From Patescibacteria group bacterium (GTDB taxonomy: Bacteria > Patescibacteriota > Microgenomatia > PFEM01 > JAHIFH01): a DNA stretch of 16,413 nt. A program made the translations under genes and the position numbers. Shown one piece after another: positions 1 through 5,767 of the stretch. Numbering within the stretch: position 1 is the first letter of the stretch; each line of letters opens with the position of its first letter. The notes under the pieces are model-generated. The model ran no database searches. It was not told where the DNA came from and worked only from the letters and a program-made list of their open reading frames with translations. Location: contig JAHIFH010000040.1 in assembly GCA_018900995.1 (NCBI GenBank), positions 1-16,413 on the forward strand, read 5' to 3'.

Positions 1-171
1 TAGATTTAAGGAGAAATAAAGGGCCAAAGCATATTGGCAGGATGATAAAAATTTTCTTTTTTCTAAGTCAGGGTAAAGATAGTCCAGGGCAAAAACAGTG
101 ATAAAAGAGAAGATGAGAGTGAATTTGTAAAAGAGATTTAGTCGGGACCTGGCAAACTTTCTTTCATTCAC
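1..171 (-). CDS. Putative membrane protein, N-terminal part (runs off left edge)
   Basis: An open frame of 57 codons starts at a GTG (171-169) and runs to the left edge without a stop. An in-frame TAA lies five codons upstream of the GTG, so this GTG is the only credible start. The visible protein begins with a basic stretch (NERKFARSRLN), then a hydrophobic segment at about residues 13-30 (LFYKFTLIFSFITVFALDYL), which looks like a first membrane span or uncleaved signal anchor. There is no good Shine-Dalgarno sequence, and a plausible promoter lies immediately upstream, so the transcript could be nearly leaderless. I do not recognise the family. The gene is divergent from the receiver-domain gene at 408. 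Confidence 0.5.
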   Translation of the reverse strand, partial: MNERKFARSRLNLFYKFTLIFSFITVFALDYLYPDLEKRKFLSSCQYALALYFSLNL

Positions 172-180
172 CTCGCCCCA

Positions 181-209
181 ATTTTACCCTTTCGACAAGC
201 TCAAGGCAA
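181..209 (-). promoter_or_regulatory. Candidate promoter of the left-edge gene
   Basis: Read on the minus strand, a TTGCCT -35 (209-204) is separated by exactly 17 nt from a TAAAAT -10 (186-181). Predicted transcription start is about 174, only a few bases before the GTG at 171, which would give a near-leaderless mRNA. The spacer overlaps a copy of the dispersed CCTTCGAC-type repeat. The -35 is only 4/6 to consensus. Confidence 0.35.
187..206. repeat. Dispersed short repeat, copy 1 (CCTTCGACAAGCTCAGG-like)
   Basis: The stretch CCCTTTCGACAAGCTCAAGG is a variant of a short motif that recurs inside dnaK (2571-2620) and inside the mannosyltransferase gene (16258-16279). This copy is intergenic and carries an extra T and an extra A relative to the compact form CCTTCGACAAGCTCAGG. 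Confidence 0.45.
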
Positions 210-245
210 GCCATCCCCTCGGCTTTCTGACAATGAGGATTTTTT

Positions 246-297
246 GGGTTTTGTTGGGAAAATGATTAGGGTCTAGGGTTTAGCGACTAGGGTTTAG
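246..297 (+). repeat. G/T-rich, telomere-like repeat block
   Basis: The plus strand has five GGG runs (246-248, 256-258, 269-271, 276-278, 290-292) in a nearly C-free stretch. CTAGGGTTTAG occurs twice as a perfect direct repeat (273-283 and 287-297), preceded by the related TTAGGGTC. The block ends 8 bp before the -10 element of the next promoter, so it occupies the usual -35 region. It could fold as a long-loop G-quadruplex; that is inference. Confidence 0.5.
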
Positions 298-301
298 TTT
301 G

Positions 302-310
302 TGATATAAT
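302..310 (+). promoter_or_regulatory. Extended -10 promoter upstream of the receiver-domain gene
   Basis: TGATATAAT is a perfect extended -10 (TG-N-TATAAT). No good -35 is visible at 16-18 bp spacing; the CTAGGGTTTAG direct repeats occupy that place, as would fit an activator site or extended -10-only recognition. Predicted start of transcription is about 317. Confidence 0.55.
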
Positions 311-316
311 CGCGTC

Positions 317-398
317 AGAGATTATACAAGCCGTTAGGCGCAGTTTAATATCCCCCGCTGCCCACCACGTCAAACGTGGTAAACAAGGGCAGTTTTTT
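317..398 (+). ncRNA. Candidate small RNA or attenuated leader
   Basis: Between the extended -10 promoter (TSS about 317) and the terminator hairpin ending in a T-run at 393-398 lies an untranslated stretch of about 82 nt with no start codon. It would yield either a discrete small RNA or, with read-through, the 5' leader of the receiver-domain gene at 408. A small GCC-GTTA-GGC stem (330-339) precedes the terminator. I could not match it to a known riboswitch class. Confidence 0.35.
358..398 (+). terminator. Intrinsic terminator / attenuator hairpin
   Basis: CTGCCC (358-363) pairs with GGGCAG (387-392). Inside it ACCACG (364-369) pairs with CGTGGT (375-380) around a TCAAA loop, leaving a 6-nt bulge (381-386). 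Six T residues (393-398) follow at once. The element ends 9 nt before the ATG of the next gene, with that gene's GGAAG ribosome-binding site directly after the T-run, which is the geometry of a transcription attenuator. Confidence 0.6.
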
Positions 399-407
399 GG
401 AAGAAAA

Positions 408-845
408 ATGAATAGAAATTTTAAAGAAGGTGAACCAAACCCAACTTTAATTAGAATCCTTTGGGTTGATGATGAGGCATTTGAGAGAGTAGAACCCAAT
501 GAACTACTGCTAAAAGGCCTGAATGGAGAAATTGAGTATGTTTTGAGTGGAAAAAAGGCGCTGGAAATTTTAGAGAGAAAAGTAAAAGATGGAACTCTTC
601 CCGACCTTGTTATTTCTGATTTTAATATGCCTGGTATGAACGGATTAGAATTTGTAGAAGCAGTCAGAGCTCACGAAGATGAAAGAATCAAATCTTTGCC
701 AATTTGTATTGTTTCAGGTTTTGTTTATGAAGAAGACAAAGCTAGATTAGAAGAATTAGGTATACCAGTATTTAATTTTGAAGATGCTTTCCATGAACCT
801 CAAAAAATCCGCCAGGTCTACGAGGAAAGCAAAAGGCGCGATTAG
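408..845 (+). CDS. Orphan single-domain response regulator (receiver domain)
   Basis: A 145-residue protein that is almost entirely a CheY-like receiver domain, the phospho-accepting half of two-component signalling. Visible landmarks are the acidic pair D21-D22 in ILWVDDE, the phospho-acceptor D71 in VISDFNMPGMNG, and the small hydroxyl residue S103 in PICIVSG. The conserved lysine expected before a proline near residue 123 is missing; the sequence there reads PVFNFEDAF. There is no output domain and no histidine kinase in the window, so it probably acts by protein-protein contact, or in a degenerate way given the missing Lys. The start ATG has GGAAG 5 nt upstream. A promoter (302-310) and an attenuator-like terminator (358-398) lie upstream. 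Its stop abuts a sequence resembling the end of dnaJ. Confidence 0.85.
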   Translation: MNRNFKEGEPNPTLIRILWVDDEAFERVEPNELLLKGLNGEIEYVLSGKKALEILERKVKDGTLPDLVISDFNMPGMNGLEFVEAVRAHEDERIKSLPICIVSGFVYEEDKARLEELGIPVFNFEDAFHEPQKIRQVYEESKRRD

Positions 846-865
846 CCTTCCTCAAACTCCTCAAT
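842..865 (-). repeat. Sequence resembling the 3' end of dnaJ
   Basis: Read on the minus strand this segment encodes IEEFEEG followed by TAA, very like the true dnaJ end IKEFEEG-TAG at 1639-1664. The core CCTTCCTCAAA-TCCT-AAT matches in 17 of 19 positions. In both places the stop codon of a plus-strand gene sits directly on the element. It may be a relic of an earlier RR/dnaJ junction, separated from dnaJ when the metallopeptidase gene arrived. Confidence 0.4.
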
Positions 866-892
866 TTGAAAATTCTTGAAGAACTAGATAAT

Positions 893-1642
893 ATGGGTTT
901 AGATATGGAAGTTGGGCAATCTCCAGAAGAAACACCGAGAGAAGCTGTGGAGGTAAAACACGAAAGACTGCTTGCTGAGACAAAAGAAAAAGTAAAAGGC
1001 GGGTTAAAGCTTGATGAAGGTCTTCCTAAAGTCTCCCCGGATATTAAAGAAAGAATGACTACCGCTATTGCTGAAACAATAGTAGAAACAGCTGAGGTCC
1101 TAGATGTTCCCCTGCCTGAGGTCAGGCTTGATTATCAGTGGGGCAATAAGGAAATAGAGAAAAAGAGGCGAAAAACTAAGGCCAGAATGGATTACTTAAA
1201 AAAAGATGGGGGAGAAACTGGAGTTATTTTCTTTACTCCCCGGCACTTAAAAGAAGTTGCCTGGGACATGAAATTTCCCATACCGGTCAGGGAAAGGCAT
1301 GAAGATGAACTTCGACTCGCCGTAGCTCATGAAATGTATCATTTTAGGGCGGATGAGAGGTTCCCGTATGTAGCCGCCCGTGAAGTGCAAAAATATAATA
1401 TAAAAGGAGAGCTTCAGCTCCGTAAATGGTTTTCATCAAGAGTAGAACATGCTGCAGAATTATTTTCCCTTAAATATCTTAAAAACAGGAAAGCAGAGGG
1501 TTGGAGGCAAATAGTAGGCAAATCTCTTGCTATGAATGAAAAGCAGTTAATAATTCAGTTGTTAAAAATGCAACAACGCATAGAGAAAATGAAAGAGCGC
1601 ATAAAAATGGGAAGAGGAAAGAAAATAACTGCAAAAACCTAA
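893..1642 (+). CDS. Putative zinc metallopeptidase (HExxH protein)
   Basis: A protein of about 249 residues, with no signal peptide and no membrane segment, so probably cytoplasmic. A zincin-type HEMYH motif lies at residues 146-150 (nt 1328-1342) at the end of a predicted helix (LRLAVAHEMYHFRADE). A second helix, about 40 residues later, reads VEHAAELFSLKYL and could supply the third metal ligand through a Glu, as in gluzincins. The N-terminal half and the Lys/Arg-rich C-terminus (MQQRIEKMKERIKMGRGKK) are unremarkable and charged. I cannot assign a named family, and the substrate is unknown. ATG at 893 is preferred; a TTG at 866 in the same frame and an ATG at 905 are alternatives, and none has a clear ribosome-binding site. 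Its TAA overlaps the end of convergent dnaJ. Confidence 0.7.
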   Translation: MGLDMEVGQSPEETPREAVEVKHERLLAETKEKVKGGLKLDEGLPKVSPDIKERMTTAIAETIVETAEVLDVPLPEVRLDYQWGNKEIEKKRRKTKARMDYLKKDGGETGVIFFTPRHLKEVAWDMKFPIPVRERHEDELRLAVAHEMYHFRADERFPYVAAREVQKYNIKGELQLRKWFSSRVEHAAELFSLKYLKNRKAEGWRQIVGKSLAMNEKQLIIQLLKMQQRIEKMKERIKMGRGKKITAKT

Positions 1643-2538
1643 CCTTCCTCAAATTCCTTAATCAACTCCTTTTGTTTTCTAGTTAATTTCTCAGGAACTC
1701 TAACTTGCAATCTGACGTATTGGTCGCCTTTGCCGAAGCCGTGGAGTTTTTTGATTCCCCTGCCGCGGAGACGGACCATGGTGCCGGACTGAGTGCCAGG
1801 GCGAATTTTTAGTTTGACTTCTCCCTCAATCGTCGGGACTTTGGTTGTCCCACCCAACATTGCCATACTCAGAGGAATTTGGTGATTAACAAAAACATCA
1901 ACCCCATCTCTTTGAAAAGTGTCGTCAGGTTGAACATCAATGGTAATATCAAAATTAGCAAACTGGATTCTTGAACCATCATCAACTCCAGCAGGAATTT
2001 TAATAGTCTTTTTCTCACCATCAAGATTCACTGTTTTCTCACAACCTTGAGCCGATTCTATAAAAGAAATGGTTAAACCATAACGGGGTTTGGTTTCTCG
2101 TCTTCCAAAAGGATAACCGCCACCAAAAAATTGTTCAAAAATCTCAAAAGGGTCGGAAAAACCGCCAAAATCGAACTCTATCCCCGGACCGCCCGCACGA
2201 CCACCATAAGTGGTGTAAGTGTAAGTAAAAGGTCCCTGTTTATAAGTCCTTGTTTGGCCGCCAGCAAAAGGTCCGCCACCTGGCGCTCCCGCCCCAAAGC
2301 CAGCATAGCGGGGATCAAAAGCAGCATGACCAAATTGGTCATAGGTTTCTTTTTTCTTGGGGTCAGACAAAACTTCGTAAGCCTCGTTGATTTCTTTAAA
2401 TTTGTCATTGGCTTGAGAAGTTTTATTGCGGTCTGGATGCCATTGAAGAGCCAGCTTTCGATAAGCCTTTCTTATTTCCTCTTTTGAAGTATTTTTGGAA
2501 ACACCGAGGATGTCATAGTAATCACGTTTGGTTCCCAT
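1639..2538 (-). CDS. dnaJ: DnaJ-type Hsp40 co-chaperone lacking the zinc finger
   Basis: Co-chaperone that delivers substrates to DnaK and stimulates its ATPase. The J domain occupies residues 1-70 with the HPD motif at 34-36 (LQWHPDRN). A Gly/Phe/Tyr-rich linker follows (about 71-150), then the two beta-sandwich substrate-binding domains (from about 155 to the end, including GDQYVRLQVRVP). The four CxxCxGxG repeats of classical DnaJ are absent and only one Cys remains, which explains the length of 299 against about 375; architecturally it is a CbpA/type II Hsp40. It starts 4 nt after the dnaK stop, so translation is probably coupled. It is the last gene of the hrcA-grpE-dnaK-dnaJ operon and its stop overlaps that of the convergent metallopeptidase gene. 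Confidence 0.9.
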   Translation of the reverse strand: MGTKRDYYDILGVSKNTSKEEIRKAYRKLALQWHPDRNKTSQANDKFKEINEAYEVLSDPKKKETYDQFGHAAFDPRYAGFGAGAPGGGPFAGGQTRTYKQGPFTYTYTTYGGRAGGPGIEFDFGGFSDPFEIFEQFFGGGYPFGRRETKPRYGLTISFIESAQGCEKTVNLDGEKKTIKIPAGVDDGSRIQFANFDITIDVQPDDTFQRDGVDVFVNHQIPLSMAMLGGTTKVPTIEGEVKLKIRPGTQSGTMVRLRGRGIKKLHGFGKGDQYVRLQVRVPEKLTRKQKELIKEFEEG

Positions 2539-2542
2539 TTCA

Positions 2543-4474
2543 TTATTCTACCACTTCTCCTTCTTCTGCCCCTTCGACAGGTCTTCGACCCTGAGGCTCA
2601 GACCCGAAGGGCTCAGGGCCTTTGGCTTTTTTTCCTTTTTTCTTTTTAGTTGGCGGGGCTTGCTGGGTTTGTTGGGCTTGGTACATCGCGGCCCCAACTT
2701 TTTGCAGTTCTTCAGAAAGTTTATTGGAAGCTTCTTCAAATTGTTCTTTGGTGGTCTCTTCTTTTCCTAACAATTCTTTAACATTCTTTACTTCCGCTTC
2801 CACTTTTTCTTTATCCTCTTTTTTAACTTTATCACCGGCGTCTTTTAGAGTTTTTTCCGCAGTGAAGACTAAGTTATCCGCTTGATTTCGGGCTTCAACC
2901 ATTTCTTTTTTCTTTTGGTCCTCGGTGGCATATTTTTCTGCTTCAGCTTGAGCCTGCTTGACTTCATCATCAGACAAACCCACCGCGCCTTTAATGGTAA
3001 TCGATTGCTCTTTGTTAGTCGCTTTGTCAACAGCTTTAACATTCAAAATCCCATTAGCATCAATATCAAAAGCAACTTCAATTTGGGGTACGCCCCGAGG
3101 TGCGGGGGGAATGCCCGCTAAAATAAACCGCCCCAAAGACTTATTATCCATTGCCATGGGTCTTTCCCCTTGAAGAACATTAACTTCGACTTGGGTCTGA
3201 TTATCCGCCGCAGTAGAGAAAATTTGGGATTTTGAAGTAGGAACAGTGGTATTTCTTTCAATTAAGGGCGTTCTTACTGCCCCTAAAGTCTCAATTCCCA
3301 AAGTTAAAGGAGTTACATCAAGCAAAAGAATGTCTTTGACTTCTCCGCCAAGAACACCAGCTTGAATGGCGGCCCCAACAGCAACGACTTCATCAGGATT
3401 AACGGATTTATTCGGTTCTTTACCAAAATATTTCTTCACCGTCTCATAAACTTTAGGCATGCGAGTCATGCCTCCAACCAAAATTACTTCATCAACATCA
3501 GACGGCTTAATCTTGGCATCTTTTAAACAAGCTTTCACTGGGCCCATGGTTTTATCAATTAAATCATCAACAAGTTGCTCCAATTTGGCCCGTGTCAGCT
3601 TCATCGTCAGATGCAAAGGTTGACCATCTTTGCCTTGAGTAATAAAAGGTTGGTTAATTTCTGTTTCTTGAGAAGAAGACAATTCAACTTTGGCTTTTTC
3701 CGCCGCATCTCTTAATCTTTGCAAAGCTTGTTTATCTCCCCGCAAATCAATGCCATGCTCTTTTTTGAATTCATCTGCTAAATAATCAAGAATCCTTTGA
3801 TCAAAATCATCTCCACCCAAATGAGTATCACCATTAGTGGCTTTAACCTCAAAAACCCCATCACCAATCTCTAAAATAGAAATATCAAAAGTTCCCCCAC
3901 CTAAGTCATAAACAGCGATTGTCTCACCCTTTTTCTTTTCTAAACCATAAGCCAAAGCAGCGGCAGTGGGCTCATTAATAATTCTTTCCACTTTAAAACC
4001 AGTAATCTCACCTGCTTGTTTCGTTGCTTGGCGCTGGGAATCATCAAAATAAGCGGGAACAGTAATCACTGCTCTATCAACGGTTTCCCCAAGATAAGCT
4101 TCAGCATCTGCTTTACATTTTCCTAGAATCTTGGCGGAAAGCTCTTGAGGAGTGTAATCGCGACCAGCAATGTGGATAACGGCCATGCCGTCTTTGCCAG
4201 CTTTAACATCATAAGGCACCATTTTCTGGGTTTTCTTAACTTCTTTATCAGTAAAACGCCGACCCATTAATCGCTTAACTGAATAAGCGGTATTTTCCGG
4301 GTTAAGAATCATCTGGCGCTTTGCTATTTCACCAACTAGATTTTTAACTGGCTCAACCACCGAAGGAATAATATTTCTGCCTTCTGCCGAGGGAATGACT
4401 TTGGCTTTACCAGCCTCCATCACCGCTACGGCGGAGTTAGTTGTGCCTAAATCAATGCCAATAATCTTTGACAT
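2543..4474 (-). CDS. dnaK: Chaperone protein DnaK (Hsp70)
   Basis: ATP-dependent Hsp70 chaperone of 643 residues. It has the ATPase signatures GIDLGTTNS (residues 6-14), VYDLGGGTFDIS and VILVGGMTRMPKV, then the beta-sandwich substrate-binding domain with LLDVTPLTLGIET and a helical lid. The ATG at 4474, directly before SKIIGIDLG, is chosen. An in-frame ATG 24 nt upstream would overlap grpE and add an untypical MVKERKNN leader. The grpE stop is 1 nt upstream, so translation is coupled. The acidic C-terminal tail is unusual: its last 25 residues (about 619-643, GPEPFGSEPQGRRPVEG...) are encoded partly by a dispersed DNA repeat, and the usual EEVD-like ending is replaced by EEGEVVE. Regulated with the operon by HrcA/CIRCE. 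Confidence 0.97.
   Translation of the reverse strand: MSKIIGIDLGTTNSAVAVMEAGKAKVIPSAEGRNIIPSVVEPVKNLVGEIAKRQMILNPENTAYSVKRLMGRRFTDKEVKKTQKMVPYDVKAGKDGMAVIHIAGRDYTPQELSAKILGKCKADAEAYLGETVDRAVITVPAYFDDSQRQATKQAGEITGFKVERIINEPTAAALAYGLEKKKGETIAVYDLGGGTFDISILEIGDGVFEVKATNGDTHLGGDDFDQRILDYLADEFKKEHGIDLRGDKQALQRLRDAAEKAKVELSSSQETEINQPFITQGKDGQPLHLTMKLTRAKLEQLVDDLIDKTMGPVKACLKDAKIKPSDVDEVILVGGMTRMPKVYETVKKYFGKEPNKSVNPDEVVAVGAAIQAGVLGGEVKDILLLDVTPLTLGIETLGAVRTPLIERNTTVPTSKSQIFSTAADNQTQVEVNVLQGERPMAMDNKSLGRFILAGIPPAPRGVPQIEVAFDIDANGILNVKAVDKATNKEQSITIKGAVGLSDDEVKQAQAEAEKYATEDQKKKEMVEARNQADNLVFTAEKTLKDAGDKVKKEDKEKVEAEVKNVKELLGKEETTKEQFEEASNKLSEELQKVGAAMYQAQQTQQAPPTKKKKGKKAKGPEPFGSEPQGRRPVEGAEEGEVVE
2571..2620. 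repeat. Dispersed short repeat, copy 2, inside the dnaK tail
   Basis: The plus strand shows CCTTCGACAGG followed by TCTTCGACCCTGAGGCTCAG, with a perfect 7-bp inverted repeat CCCTGAG (2589-2595) / CTCAGGG (2612-2618). The CCTTCGAC and GCTCAGG blocks are shared with the copies at 187-206 and 16258-16279. It is translated, on the minus strand, as part of the disordered tail of DnaK. Confidence 0.55.
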
Positions 4475-4475
4475 A

Positions 4476-4910
4476 TTATTTTTTCTTTCCTTGACCAACT
4501 TTAACTTTCGCTGGTCTTAAAACCTTATCATTTAAAAAATAGCCTTTCAAAACAACTCCCATGACTTTGTTTTTCGGCCCCGGAATAATTTCAACTGCAT
4601 CCATGGTCTCCGGGTCAAAGTTCTCACCTAAAGCTTTTATTTCTTCAACTCTTTCGCTCTTCAAAACCCCTTGAAAGCGATTATAAACCATGGTCACGCC
4701 CTTGTTTTTTAGATGTTCTTCACACAATTCTAAATCATCTAAAACCAAAAGAAGTTTGTCCAAAAGCTGGGCATTGCTAAATTTAACAAACTCCTGTTTT
4801 TCTCGGGCAATTCTTTTTTCTAAATTAGCATAATCTGCTAATGCCCGTTTTAAACGATTTTCAAGGTCCTCGAGTTTTTTCTCGGTTTTCTTTACCTTCT
4901 TTCTCTTCAT
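4476..4910 (-). CDS. grpE: GrpE nucleotide exchange factor
   Basis: Nucleotide exchange factor for DnaK, 144 residues. An N-terminal charged coiled coil (KKVKKTEKKLEDLENRLKRALADYANLEKRIAREK) leads into the four-helix dimerisation region and the beta domain with the family signature GENFDPETMDAVEIIPGP...KGYFLNDKVLRPAKVKV. The ATG at 4910 is chosen because GAGG stands 6 nt upstream of it; the reading frame extends upstream only to a TTG at 4937, with no ribosome-binding site. It is short at the N-terminus compared with the usual 180-200 residues. It lies 80 nt after hrcA, a gap that holds a hairpin element, and 1 nt before dnaK. Confidence 0.93.
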   Translation of the reverse strand: MKRKKVKKTEKKLEDLENRLKRALADYANLEKRIAREKQEFVKFSNAQLLDKLLLVLDDLELCEEHLKNKGVTMVYNRFQGVLKSERVEEIKALGENFDPETMDAVEIIPGPKNKVMGVVLKGYFLNDKVLRPAKVKVGQGKKK

Positions 4911-4942
4911 CCTAAACCTCTTTGAGAATCTCTTCAAGCAAA

Positions 4943-4983
4943 TTGCCGAAGTAAGAACCTTGCCTTCGGCAAGAACCTTGTTT
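4943..4983 (-). repeat. Intercistronic 35-bp hairpin element, copy 1
   Basis: On the minus (transcribed) strand the core 4983-4949 reads AAACAAGGTTC, then TTGCC-GAA-GGCAA, then GGTTCTTACTT. The same 11-nt flanks and GAA loop recur at 9931-9965 around a different stem. Here a competing perfect 9-bp stem is also possible: TTGCCGAAG with CTTCGGCAA (plus 4943-4951 and 4964-4972). It lies between hrcA and grpE in the direction of transcription. Confidence 0.7.
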
Positions 4984-4990
4984 CTCCAGT

Positions 4991-5722
4991 TTACTGCTCA
5001 CGTAAAATCTCCTCTAGTAAACTTCCGAAATATCTCACCATGGGGATAATTCGAGGATAATTAAATCTTGCTGGTCCAATTACTCCTAAAGAACCACTTT
5101 TCTCTGGTCCGGCATTAAACTCAACAAAAACCATGCCACAAGGCTCAAGCAACTCGTAACCCAATTCGTCGCCTAACAAAATATGAACTGGTTCTTCACC
5201 AAAAGAATGAGCAAAGAGTTCCAATAAACGATTGGTTTCATCAAGCATGGATAGAACCGCCCGGGTAACATCAATGTCATAAAACTCCGGTAATTCCAAA
5301 ATATTAGCATAACCAGCATGATAAACATCGCCTTTTTTGGTTGCTGCCACTGCTAGAACCCGTGACCTTTCTGCCAAAGCCTTAACCGCTTGGCGCATTA
5401 ATTTATCAAAATCAAACCGAGCATCCCAAACTTTTTCTTTGGCAGCCACTTCATCCGCCACAGAAAGTTTTTTCTCTTCCATTAATTGGCTAACGTAGAA
5501 TTTGAAAGCTTCTTTAGTGGGAGCTCTACCGGCAGAGGCGTGAGGTTGATGAAGATACTTCATCTCAGTCAGAGCCACCATTTCGTTTCTAATAGTGGCC
5601 GGAGAAACACCGAGTTCATATTTTTTCTCCAAGGTCTCTGAGCCCACTGGCTCAGCTAATTCCATGTATTCTTCAATAATTGACTTGAGAATTTTTATTT
5701 GGCGGTCGGTCAACTCTGCCAT
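4991..5722 (-). CDS. hrcA: Heat-inducible transcription repressor HrcA
   Basis: Repressor of the class I heat-shock operon, binding the CIRCE operator. It has 243 residues. The N-terminal winged helix-turn-helix spans about residues 1-75 (LTDRQIKILKSIIEEYMELAEPVGS... VSPATIRNEMVALTEMKYL, HASAGRAPT). The effector/dimer domain ends in GSLGVIGPARFNYPRIIPMVRYFGSLLEEIL, the family's usual C-terminus. It is about 100 residues shorter than typical HrcA, with the loss in the central inserted region. The ATG at 5722 is chosen because it precedes the conserved LTDRQ start; an upstream in-frame start near 5761 would lie inside the -35 element. The promoter and CIRCE stand directly before the ATG, so the mRNA is probably leaderless or nearly so. 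First gene of hrcA-grpE-dnaK-dnaJ. Confidence 0.92.
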   Translation of the reverse strand: MAELTDRQIKILKSIIEEYMELAEPVGSETLEKKYELGVSPATIRNEMVALTEMKYLHQPHASAGRAPTKEAFKFYVSQLMEEKKLSVADEVAAKEKVWDARFDFDKLMRQAVKALAERSRVLAVAATKKGDVYHAGYANILELPEFYDIDVTRAVLSMLDETNRLLELFAHSFGEEPVHILLGDELGYELLEPCGMVFVEFNAGPEKSGSLGVIGPARFNYPRIIPMVRYFGSLLEEILREQ

Positions 5723-5724
5723 GA

Positions 5725-5751
5725 TTGGCACTTTTATAACATGACTGCTAA
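5725..5751 (-). promoter_or_regulatory. Degenerate CIRCE operator (HrcA site)
   Basis: The consensus CIRCE is TTAGCACTC-N9-GAGTGCTAA. On the minus strand this site reads TTAGCAGTC, nine bases, then AAGTGCCAA: 15 of 18 arm positions match and the 9-9-9 spacing is exact. It covers the -10 element and ends 2 nt before the hrcA ATG, so bound HrcA would block its own transcription. Confidence 0.8.
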
Positions 5752-5761
5752 TGTTTGTCAA
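5733..5761 (-). promoter_or_regulatory. Sigma-70 promoter of the hrcA-grpE-dnaK-dnaJ operon
   Basis: A perfect TTGACA -35 (5761-5756) and a TATAAA -10 (5738-5733) are separated by 17 nt on the minus strand. The predicted start of transcription, about 5726-5725, is 3-5 nt before the hrcA ATG. The CIRCE operator overlaps the spacer and the -10. The -35 lies just past the stop of the upstream GTPase gene. Confidence 0.8.
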
Positions 5762-5767
5762 GTCCCA

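Noticed and set aside
317..398. Known riboswitch or ribozyme (preQ1, fluoride, guanidine, twister)
   Set aside because: None of the conserved cores I can recall is present; only the terminator fold is convincing.
2131..2487. 118-codon plus-strand reading frame opposite dnaJ
   Set aside because: It lies antisense to a well-conserved gene and has no family features or ribosome-binding site.
4943..4972. 9-bp inverted repeat considered as a second CIRCE operator
   Set aside because: The arms (TTGCCGAAG) do not resemble TTAGCACTC and the spacer is 12, not 9.
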